DNA from: Acidaminobacter sp. JC074
Lineage (GTDB): Bacteria > Bacillota > Clostridia > Peptostreptococcales > Acidaminobacteraceae
Length of the DNA stretch: 46,386 bases
Assembly (NCBI RefSeq): GCF_022496765.1
Contig: NZ_VANV01000033.1
Coordinates: 1 to 46,386 of the forward strand
Direction of reading: 5' to 3'
Within the stretch, counting starts at the first letter, position 1. Every line of letters starts with the position of its first letter. The translations under genes were made by a program, and so were the position numbers. Below the pieces are notes generated by a model that was given only the letters and a program-made list of their open reading frames with translations, had not been told where the DNA came from and made no database searches. This document shows, piece after piece, positions 16,069 to 23,056 of the stretch.

Positions 16069-16502
16069 GCCTTCACCGCACTTTCTATCTGTTCCATTAA
16101 GACAACTTTCATCAATTGATGTGGAAAAGTCATTTTAGAAAATGACAACTGATAGTTGGATCTTTTCATGACATGAGAAGACAGCCCCAAAGAACCACCT
16201 ATAACAAAGGCTACTTGATTTTTACTCATGATTTGTTTAAACTTATCCGAACCAATCATTTTGCCTTCTATAGCAAGGGCTATCACATAATCATCTGATG
16301 ATATTTTACTTAAAATACGTTCACCCTCTTTGTCCTTCACCTGAATCATTTCTTTTTCAGAAAGCTTTTCAGGACACTTTTCATCTGCTACTTCAATCAG
16401 CTCAATACTTGCAAACTTTGAAATAGTCTTCTTAAAATTATCTATTTGACTTGTATAAAATTTTTCTTTTATTTTACCCACTGTTATTATTTTAATATGC
16501 AT
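16065..16502 (-). CDS. rlmH: RlmH, 23S rRNA (pseudouridine-1915-N3)-methyltransferase, lacking the usual C-terminal tail
   Basis: 145 aa against about 159 in the family. SPOUT-fold landmarks are present: MHIKIITVGKIKEKF, EVADEKCPEKLSEKE, KEGERIL, FVIGGSLGLS (99-108, SAM-binding knot) and SFSKMTFPHQLM (120-131). The end, MEQIESAVKA, stops where normal proteins continue EQIYRAFK...GEPYHK. RlmH is known as a homodimer whose active site takes residues from both protomers, the C-terminal tail included. The missing tail is present in the overlapping downstream paralogue. ATG 16502 is preferred to GTG two codons earlier because it aligns with the family start. Confidence 0.9.
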   Translation of the reverse strand: MHIKIITVGKIKEKFYTSQIDNFKKTISKFASIELIEVADEKCPEKLSEKEMIQVKDKEGERILSKISSDDYVIALAIEGKMIGSDKFKQIMSKNQVAFVIGGSLGLSSHVMKRSNYQLSFSKMTFPHQLMKVVLMEQIESAVKA

Positions 16503-16540
16503 ATTCACCTCTCATTAGCATTGTATCATATGACAAAATA

Positions 16541-16563
16541 AACCAACAGAGCTAATCTGTTGG
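16541..16563 (-). terminator. Terminator of the pyrophosphatase-cyclophilin gene
   Basis: GCCAACAGA and TCTGTTGGT pair around TTAGC and are followed on the minus strand by TTATTTT. The stem includes the TAG stop codon of that gene. Confidence 0.65.
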
Positions 16564-17712
16564 CCTTAATTGGTCAAATCCTATTTTTTTAGGTGAATCA
16601 TAAACTACACCTTTTTTATCAACAACAATAGATTCTATTTGTATGGTTTCAACAGGTGCATCGTAGCCATAGTCGGTATGGGTTTTAACTTGATTCATTT
16701 TATCAACTATAGCCATCCCGTCTGTTACCCTACCAAAAGCAGGTACAATTTCATTTAAACTAGGCTCATCTCTAGTCATAATAAAGAATGAACCAGCTGT
16801 TGAATAGTCTGTTTTATGATCCGCAGCCATTGCCATTCCTAAGGTTCCTCTTTTGAAGTCTAGAGGATTCTTAAAACCAGGTCTGTTAAACTCACCATTT
16901 AAAATATAACCAGGTGTATCATCTGTCCAGTTTTCAGGATGAAGATGATCGTCGCCTGATTGAATAAGTCTTCCTGGCACCACACGCACAATGCTCTTAT
17001 CCTTATAATAGTCTTTTTCAATAAGCTCTATGAAGTTTCTTACACAGTCAGGTGCATAGTAAGGATACAGCTCAACTTTTACTTTACCAAAGTCTTTAAA
17101 GCCAATGGTTACTTCTGGTCTTAATACTCTCTTAAAGAAATCTTGAAATCCCTTATCTAAAGTAGAATTATCAAAGATATAATCTGTTAAGTCATCATAG
17201 TAGCTTCCAGAACTGATTTCTACCGACAAGGCATCTAAAGGAAAACCTGGTTTCCTCGTTTTGTGTGGCTTTTCTACAATGTAAAACACTTCTGAGTTTA
17301 AATCACTGCCATCGTATTCTATGATATGGTCCTCATCTAAAACTAGACATATAGAGTTATGATAATAGGCCTTTAGCTTACCACCATACTTTCTTGACAG
17401 CTTGCTATAATGGTCTATCATTTCCTCATCCGTTAGACTCTTACCGTCAACTCTTCTAATGAACTTGCCTGGTTGGTCACAATCCTCTACATCTTCAAAA
17501 TAGAGTCCTGAATCCGCTGAAAATACAGGTCTTTTTACTTGTTTGTAATAATGCATGGCCTTGATCCTTGCATTTGACAGTGTATCCTTACCATCTTCAA
17601 CCGGTTCATCTACATTTTCATCTAAACCCTCTATCTCAATATGCATGTCCTTAAGAATATGCTTCATGTGGGCTATTTTACTTGTGTTTTTTGTGCCGTA
17701 TACAAACTTCAT
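16552..17712 (-). CDS. Fusion: Ham1/RdgB-like NTP pyrophosphatase domain + cyclophilin peptidyl-prolyl isomerase domain
   Basis: 386 aa. Residues 1-197 resemble the ITPase/RdgB family: MKFVYGTKNTSKIAHMKHIL (the GTxNxxK substrate-binding opening), PVFSADSGLYF (68-72; usual ADDSGL), and a terminal KGFQDFFKRVL. Residues 200-375 are a cyclophilin: VKVELYPYYAPDCVRNFIELI, GRLIQSGDD, GTLGMAMA, AGSFFIM and VPAFGRVTDGMAIVDKM. Ham1 enzymes clear non-canonical nucleotides, while cyclophilins isomerise prolyl bonds. Both are usually separate proteins. No signal peptide, so cytosolic. The gene starts at the base after the GNAT stop, so they are co-transcribed. Confidence 0.88.
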   Translation of the reverse strand: MKFVYGTKNTSKIAHMKHILKDMHIEIEGLDENVDEPVEDGKDTLSNARIKAMHYYKQVKRPVFSADSGLYFEDVEDCDQPGKFIRRVDGKSLTDEEMIDHYSKLSRKYGGKLKAYYHNSICLVLDEDHIIEYDGSDLNSEVFYIVEKPHKTRKPGFPLDALSVEISSGSYYDDLTDYIFDNSTLDKGFQDFFKRVLRPEVTIGFKDFGKVKVELYPYYAPDCVRNFIELIEKDYYKDKSIVRVVPGRLIQSGDDHLHPENWTDDTPGYILNGEFNRPGFKNPLDFKRGTLGMAMAADHKTDYSTAGSFFIMTRDEPSLNEIVPAFGRVTDGMAIVDKMNQVKTHTDYGYDAPVETIQIESIVVDKKGVVYDSPKKIGFDQLRPTD

Positions 17713-18222
17713 TTACTTAATATCCAATCCCATAAAAATGGCGTTGATATAGTCACCATTTATCTTCATATCTTTCTTAACAACACCTTCCACCCTAAAG
17801 CCCAGTTTCATATACAGTGAAATAGCATTAAAATTATCTTCTCTAACCTTTAAGTTGATTTTCTCACAGTAGTCAGATGATTTGGCCCAGTCGATCATGC
17901 CTGTAATCAAAGCACTTCCAATACCTTGGCCCCAGTAAGCTTTTCTAACAGAAACGCCAAATTCGCCGGTATGTCTGGTTCTTATCTTTTTACCACCTGA
18001 ATAAGATAAGTTACCGATGACCTTGTCGCCATCAAAGGCTAAGAGCATAATGGCATTGTCATCATTTTCTATCATTTTAAGAAACTCAACTTCTTTTTCT
18101 AAAGGCATATGGAACTCACCTTCACCGAAAGTTAAGTTATCACTTTCACCACCTACCTGACTGACAAAATCTAGTACAGCCTGTGCATCTGAGGCTTTTA
18201 CATGTCTGATTAAATATTCCAT
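17713..18222 (-). CDS. GNAT-family acetyltransferase, RimL/SpeG-like
   Basis: 169 aa: a complete single-domain GNAT with MLLAFDGDKVIGNLSYSGGK, then HTGEFGVSVRKAYWGQGIGSALITGMIDWAK (Q/RxxGxG/A acetyl-CoA loop) and KINLKVREDNFNAISLYMKLGFRVEGVVKKDMKINGDYINAIFMGL. This resembles the peptide-N-terminal or polyamine acetyltransferase groups. Start supported by AAGGGGG. Directly abuts the fusion gene downstream. Confidence 0.9.
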   Translation of the reverse strand: MEYLIRHVKASDAQAVLDFVSQVGGESDNLTFGEGEFHMPLEKEVEFLKMIENDDNAIMLLAFDGDKVIGNLSYSGGKKIRTRHTGEFGVSVRKAYWGQGIGSALITGMIDWAKSSDYCEKINLKVREDNFNAISLYMKLGFRVEGVVKKDMKINGDYINAIFMGLDIK

Positions 18223-18263
18223 AAATCTAACCCCCTTTTTAAAAGGTTAAGTCAAAATCAAAT

Positions 18264-18291
18264 AAGAGTCAATGTATTAATACATTAACTC
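18264..18291 (-). terminator. Terminator after the XRE-TPR regulator
   Basis: AGAGT-c-AATGTAT and ATACATT-a-ACTCT pair with a two-base centre; on the minus strand T-rich sequence (TTATTTGATTTT) follows. Confidence 0.6.
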
Positions 18292-18298
18292 TAAATTA

Positions 18299-19588
18299 TT
18301 ATGACGTTGCTACAGAAACCAATCTGCTCGCTTTACTCTCGAGTATCTTACTTCTAAGGTTATCAATCTTAGGCAGTCTGTTTAAAAGATCATACTTTCT
18401 TGAAGCCTCTTCAGCCATTATTAGATAAAGCATGGCTGAATCATCTTCTTCTTTCATGTAAAAGAGTGTTGCAGACTGAAGATAACAATCAATCATCAAA
18501 GTAATGGCAGGTGTTTCCTTATTTTCTTCTAGAAACTCAACAGCCACATTTAGATACTTCTTAGCCTCATCATACTTATCATAGGCTGTCATCAACTTAG
18601 ATCTGAACAAGTACATATAAGCCTTAGAACAGTTGATAAAAATCAATGTGTTCATCTTAGGAATGATGATACTCAACTCCTCTAACTGTCTTTCTATAGC
18701 CATATAATCTTTTTGCTCAAATAAGAGCTCAATCTTATAACAACATATAATGGCTATACGGTCCCAATCATCTATCATTTTAGACATCTTACTTAAAAGC
18801 TCAAACTCAAGCATCTTTTCATGTAAAGACATAGAATCTATGTAACGATAATACCTTGTCATGGACCTCAAAAGACCGCTGGTTATAACCTGATAATCTT
18901 TAGCAAGGACCTGTATCTTATCGAAGTAAGCTTTTACTTGGTCCTTATCATCTAGAAATTCATACAGGACTTGCAACCAAGACAAGTTTTCAATCCTCAA
19001 GTTTATATCAAACTCCAAATGAAAGTCATTGATTTTTCTTTCTATTTCCAATCTACATTTTAAAGCCTTGTTAAAAGCGCCCTTTACATAGTAAATGTCA
19101 GCTTGACACAAGTTGAACTCCAAAAGAACATCTAATTCACATTCTCTATACTTGCAATTGTTGGTGATAATTGAGTTTACAAGTCTCATAGAGTTTTCAC
19201 TGTCATGCAAAATCAAATATGATTTTGCCGCCCACAAGGTCATATCCAAAAGCTCATGAGTATCCATATGTAAGCCGTACTCATCTATTTCATGATAAAT
19301 ATGAATACATTTTTTATAATCATGGTCTGTAAATGCCTGCCTCATACATATGTATTTTTCATTTAGCTCAGCATCAATAGACCTGGTCAGCTCAGATTCA
19401 GTGTTTGTTAACACATACTCCGGCACCTTTAAGATCCTCGCGCAATGAGCAATGGCTCTTTGAGATGGTTTTATCAGCTCTCTTTCTATTTGACTCAAGT
19501 AGTTGCTACTGAAAGCATCTCCAGCCAAATCTGATTGACTCAGCCTCCTCTTGGTCCTTATACTTTTAATACGTTTACCAACACCCAT
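18299..19588 (-). CDS. XRE-type HTH regulator with TPR-like repeats (RRNPP-like)
   Basis: 429 aa. Residues 1-66 are a Cro/C1 helix-turn-helix: GKRIKSIRTKRRLSQSDLAG, then FSSNYLSQIERELIKPSQRAI. The remaining 360 residues are paired helices with TPR character (MYLFRSKLMTAYDKYDEAKKYL; YLIMAEEASRKYDLLNRL). This is the layout of Rgg/PlcR/PrgX-type regulators whose TPR domain binds a secreted peptide. I see no adjacent peptide gene, and peptide dependence is inference. GGAGGGGTAGT precedes the ATG, and a palindrome immediately upstream is a likely self-binding site. The orphan peptide-binding protein gene lies just upstream. Confidence 0.85.
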   Translation of the reverse strand: MGVGKRIKSIRTKRRLSQSDLAGDAFSSNYLSQIERELIKPSQRAIAHCARILKVPEYVLTNTESELTRSIDAELNEKYICMRQAFTDHDYKKCIHIYHEIDEYGLHMDTHELLDMTLWAAKSYLILHDSENSMRLVNSIITNNCKYRECELDVLLEFNLCQADIYYVKGAFNKALKCRLEIERKINDFHLEFDINLRIENLSWLQVLYEFLDDKDQVKAYFDKIQVLAKDYQVITSGLLRSMTRYYRYIDSMSLHEKMLEFELLSKMSKMIDDWDRIAIICCYKIELLFEQKDYMAIERQLEELSIIIPKMNTLIFINCSKAYMYLFRSKLMTAYDKYDEAKKYLNVAVEFLEENKETPAITLMIDCYLQSATLFYMKEEDDSAMLYLIMAEEASRKYDLLNRLPKIDNLRSKILESKASRLVSVATS

Positions 19589-19601
19589 ACTACCCCTCCG
19601 T

Positions 19602-19622
19602 AATCATTTTATTAAAATGATT
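19602..19622. promoter_or_regulatory. Perfect palindrome upstream of the XRE-TPR regulator
   Basis: AATCATTTT and AAAATGATT flank ATT, a perfect 9-bp inverted repeat starting 14 bp before the regulator's ATG. Candidate operator for autoregulation; it could also form an RNA hairpin just ahead of the ribosome binding site. Confidence 0.5.
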
Positions 19623-19844
19623 GAATCTATGACCATATAATTATATGTTCCCCTGCATAGATTTTAATATTTTATGCGAATATTCTGTCATTTTAAAATT
19701 GTCGTCTTTTCTTTATTTTATACGCCCTAGATTCCTTTCTCTATCATTACTTTACTTATATTCATTTTAGCATTAAATCTGCTTCTCAAACGTTAAGCTT
19801 ACTTAATATATTAATTCACTGTAACAATTCAAATTAGAAATAGT
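19623..19844. other. Intergenic stretch without a gene
   Basis: Very AT-rich DNA between the regulator and the downstream end of the peptide-binding protein gene. It should hold the regulator's promoter, but I cannot fix one convincingly. No ORF with a ribosome binding site was seen on either strand. Confidence 0.5.
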
Positions 19845-19875
19845 AAGACCACTATCGGTCAGGAATAGTGGTCTT
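19845..19875 (-). terminator. Hairpin after the peptide-binding protein gene
   Basis: AAGACCACTAT and ATAGTGGTCTT form an 11-bp perfect stem 28 bp past the stop codon; the T-rich tail on the minus strand is broken (TACTATTTCTAATTT), so termination may be imperfect. Confidence 0.6.
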
Positions 19876-19902
19876 AATCATAGGGATTGTACTATTTAAA
19901 TT

Positions 19903-21747
19903 TTACTTCCAGTTAGCATCTAGAATTGCTCTAGCCCATGGCCATAGTGCATTTGTGTTAAAGTTCTCTAAGTCAGAAGTGTATAAATCATGATAGTTGT
20001 TAGAGTAAACAGGGATAATAGGTACCTCTTTGTTAAATGTTCTTACAAAGTCTCTCCATAACTCTCTGTACTCGTCTGAACCTGTGATTGGATGACAGTT
20101 CTCGATGTCATACAATAATTGATCCCACTCTGCTGCAGTGTAAGTATTACCACCAGTAAAACGCGAACCGTTATCAGACGGTTGGCCCCATGGTAAAATC
20201 TTATCTGTTGCATATTCTGTTCTAGGGTTAGACTTTACAGCATAAGTTGTACCACCAACAAATGCATGATATTGTCTTTCTTCTGCTTGGTCACCTGTCC
20301 AGTGTCCATACATAACTGGCCAATCAAGACCGTGTAATGATACATTGAAACCTAACTTAGAAATGTACTCATCATTCCATACTAAGTTGTAAGTATCAGA
20401 CCAGAATGCAGTATAAGTGATCTTAATCTCTAAAGGTTCACCCTTCCAAATATACTCGTCGCCACTCTTTGTTAAGTTAGCATACTCACCATCAGTCTTA
20501 TTAACAGCAGCGTCTAAAAGTTCATGAGCTTTTGCTATATTTGCATCTTCATCAAATCTACCATCAGCATCTAAGATGTCATAGTCGATCAATGAATCTT
20601 CAAATCTTGAGTTTCCACCTGTACCCAACATAGACATTTCGTCATCATCATACATCATCCATTGGTTCTTAGAATAAGGACCTTGAGATGAAATACCATA
20701 TTCACCTAAGAATAATTCGATAACTTTTGGTCTGTTAAATACATATGCAAATGCTTGACGTACTTCTGTTAAAGCAAATGCTTCGAAGTCTGTGTGGAGT
20801 ACCATTGTACCACCACCATGTCTGTAGTAGTTGTTCATTGTTAAGAAATCAGCATCATTAGCAGCGTCAATTTTCTCAGCTTCTACTGTTGCAAATAACA
20901 AGTCAACTTGACCTTGTAACAATTGGTCTAATTCTGTTTCAGAAGGTGTAACCTTAACAATAATCTCCTGGATTGCTGGTACTTTACCAATATAATCTGG
21001 ATTAACTGTTAAACGTACAAATTCTGATTCTCTAAACTCTGTAAAGATGTAAGGACCATAACCGATTGGATGAGAGATAGTTGATTTAACATACTCTTGT
21101 GGGGTTTGACCGGCAGCACTTGCACCTTCAGTAATTGTATCTTCTGGTAAGATCCACTGCTCATAAAATACAGTAGCATCTGTTGTGAAGATAACTTTCT
21201 TAAGCTTAAATGTTACAGTTCTAGCAGCTTCATCAATAGTGATTGTTTCAATGTAATCACCTAATGAAGATGTACCACCTGTTGCTGTTAAAGCATCTGA
21301 ATCCATGTAGAACTCATAAGTGAATTTGATATCACTTACAGTCATCTCTTCGCCATTATGGAACTTGATGCCTTCTTTAATTTTAAAAGTCCACTCAGTT
21401 AAATCTTCAGATACAGTTTTTTCTTCAACCATTGGCGAATCGATAATTTCACCTGCAGGGTTATTAGTCATTAAACCAAAGCCCCAAACAAGTCTTCTGA
21501 TGTCATTGTCATAATTTGAGTTTGACCAACCAGAATAGAAATCGCCATTGAAGTCAGATGTAGCAGCCACGAATGGTCTAACATTAACTTCATCAGTTTC
21601 TGTGTCAGTTGCAGCATCGTTATCAGTATTTGTATTAGTCTCTGTAGCAACATCTGTACCTGAGTTTTCAGATCCAGTATTACCGCCACAAGCAACTAAT
21701 GAAAATACCAATACCAATGCTAACAGTAAAGTAATAATTTTTTTCAT
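19903..21747 (-). CDS. ABC transporter substrate-binding lipoprotein, family 5 (oligopeptide type)
   Basis: 614 aa. A lipoprotein signal peptide (MKKIITLLLALVLVFSLVAC; Cys20) is followed by a low-complexity Thr/Asn/Asp/Glu linker to about residue 55 and an OppA/DppA-type SBP domain: VSEDLTEWTFKIKEGIKFHNGE, then MTVSDIKFTYEFY, SHPIGYGPYIF, and VRQAFAYVFNRPKVI. Such proteins capture peptides, nickel or other solutes outside the membrane. No permease or ATPase gene lies beside it, so it is an orphan that must share a transporter or act as a receptor. The RBS AGGGAGG is strong, and a promoter with repeats is upstream. It sits next to the XRE-TPR regulator. Confidence 0.9.
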   Translation of the reverse strand: MKKIITLLLALVLVFSLVACGGNTGSENSGTDVATETNTNTDNDAATDTETDEVNVRPFVAATSDFNGDFYSGWSNSNYDNDIRRLVWGFGLMTNNPAGEIIDSPMVEEKTVSEDLTEWTFKIKEGIKFHNGEEMTVSDIKFTYEFYMDSDALTATGGTSSLGDYIETITIDEAARTVTFKLKKVIFTTDATVFYEQWILPEDTITEGASAAGQTPQEYVKSTISHPIGYGPYIFTEFRESEFVRLTVNPDYIGKVPAIQEIIVKVTPSETELDQLLQGQVDLLFATVEAEKIDAANDADFLTMNNYYRHGGGTMVLHTDFEAFALTEVRQAFAYVFNRPKVIELFLGEYGISSQGPYSKNQWMMYDDDEMSMLGTGGNSRFEDSLIDYDILDADGRFDEDANIAKAHELLDAAVNKTDGEYANLTKSGDEYIWKGEPLEIKITYTAFWSDTYNLVWNDEYISKLGFNVSLHGLDWPVMYGHWTGDQAEERQYHAFVGGTTYAVKSNPRTEYATDKILPWGQPSDNGSRFTGGNTYTAAEWDQLLYDIENCHPITGSDEYRELWRDFVRTFNKEVPIIPVYSNNYHDLYTSDLENFNTNALWPWARAILDANWK

Positions 21748-21893
21748 TAACTTCCTCCCTTTAAACTATTAATATTTTATTATTGTTAACTTAGATCATC
21801 ACCTTTATATCTTCACCCCCTTGTTCCAGAAGATATTATGAAAGATGAATCTACTAAGATACAACCGAGATTGTCTTCGTAGGAAGAACTTGT

Positions 21894-21926
21894 GTCTAGA
21901 TTATCAACGGTCTAGACATTCGTCAA
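21894..21926 (-). promoter_or_regulatory. Promoter of the peptide-binding lipoprotein with TCTAGAC repeats
   Basis: TTGACG (21921-21926), a 17-bp spacer and TAATCT (21898-21903). Two TCTAGAC direct repeats, each holding a TCTAGA palindrome, lie 16 bp apart at 21894-21900 and 21910-21916, one in the spacer and one over the -10. This implies a repressor site. The transcript would have a leader of about 140 nt. Confidence 0.55.
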
Positions 21927-22193
21927 ACGGACTTGTCTGAAAATTCCCTTAATTGTTAACAAACGATTCTTGTCCATAACATAATGACTCCTCTTCCTTC
22001 AATAATCTGAAAAATAATTACAATCCCGTAATCATAGACTGTCTGTTTTCAAGGCTTTAAGAGGTTTGATATGAACTTTAATCACAAATACTTCATAATT
22101 TCCTTCATAATATATTAAGTTTCAGGGTAAATGTTAAATCTTATTAACAGGTTGCATTTTTATAGAAAATCAAGGTAAAAGCTTTGTTGAAAC
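21927..22193. other. Intergenic stretch without a gene
   Basis: Rest of the 450-bp gap between the lipoprotein gene and xdhC-like gene. I see AT-rich sequence and no ORF with a ribosome binding site, no tRNA and no recognised riboswitch. Confidence 0.5.
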
Positions 22194-22220
22194 TAAAAAA
22201 TAGCTGTTAATCAACAGCTA
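22194..22220 (-). terminator. Terminator of the XdhC-family gene
   Basis: TAGCTGTT and AACAGCTA pair around a four-base loop and are followed on the minus strand by TTTTTTAG. The stem spans the stop codon. Confidence 0.8.
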
Positions 22221-23010
22221 CCTCTTTGTACAGTTTGCCTGTACGCTTATACTTGTTTAATTGTATCTCTGCAACAACCGCCAAAGCAATCTCCTGCGGT
22301 GTCCTTCCACCTATGTCTAATCCTATTGGTGTTGCAACTTTATCCCAATTGTCAACTGAATGACCATCTGAAATCAAACGGTCATAACAACCTTTAATCT
22401 TCTTTTTAGAGCCTACCATGCCTAGATATCTATAGGGCTTATCAATGGTCTTAACCAAGGCTTCATAGTCATATATATGGGCATGTGTCACGACAACAAT
22501 AGATGTTTTTTCATCAATGACCATCTCCTCTAGAATGTCTTCTATATCGCCCTCGTAGGTATATGCATCCTCATACTTACCATGTGTCAGGCCTTGTCTA
22601 TGGTCCATAATATGAACCTCATAATTAAGTGGCTTTGCATAGTAGGCAATGTGTTTACCTAGATGTCCTGCACCAATTATAATCAGTTTATCCTTGCTTT
22701 TATATATTTTAATAAAGACTCTTACATGACCTGTACACTTCATGCCAAGCATGTCATCATCATGAGATAAATCATAGGATTTCTCTACAGAAACGCAGTC
22801 TATCATGGCCTCAACAACATCGTCACGTGCCATCTTTTCAATGATACCGCCACCAATAGAGCCAGAAAGAACATGCCCCTTTTCATCTACAACCATGGCT
22901 GTACCAACTTTTCTCGGATTACACCCTTCTCTACCAACAATGGTGACCATTGCAATAGGCTGATTCTTTTTTTGATATTCTGAGATTATTTCAATCATTT
23001 TAGATTCCAT
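22207..23010 (-). CDS. XdhC/CoxF-family protein (molybdoenzyme accessory factor)
   Basis: 267 aa; ATG 23010 follows GGAGGTAAAT and is preferred to an upstream GTG. The N-terminal XdhC domain has PIAMVTIVGREGCNPRKVGTAMVV and GSIGGGIIE. The C-terminal Rossmann domain has LIIIGAGHLGKHIA, IVVVTHAHIYDYEAL, YLGMVGSKKK, and TPIGLDIGGRTPQEIALAVVAEI. XdhC proteins load sulfurated molybdenum cofactor into xanthine dehydrogenase-type enzymes. No such enzyme gene is in the window, so it either serves a distant hydroxylase or belongs to a selenium-dependent hydroxylase system elsewhere. It follows the GTPase remnant by 46 bp. Confidence 0.9.
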   Translation of the reverse strand: MESKMIEIISEYQKKNQPIAMVTIVGREGCNPRKVGTAMVVDEKGHVLSGSIGGGIIEKMARDDVVEAMIDCVSVEKSYDLSHDDDMLGMKCTGHVRVFIKIYKSKDKLIIIGAGHLGKHIAYYAKPLNYEVHIMDHRQGLTHGKYEDAYTYEGDIEDILEEMVIDEKTSIVVVTHAHIYDYEALVKTIDKPYRYLGMVGSKKKIKGCYDRLISDGHSVDNWDKVATPIGLDIGGRTPQEIALAVVAEIQLNKYKRTGKLYKEVAVD

Positions 23011-23056
23011 ATTTACCTCCACAATGAAATCATAAACAATTCTATCTAAATATCAT

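Noticed and set aside
21471..21772. Open frames overlapping the linker of the peptide-binding lipoprotein on both strands
   Set aside because: They are shadows of the low-complexity Thr/Asp/Glu linker, without ribosome binding sites or recognisable domains.
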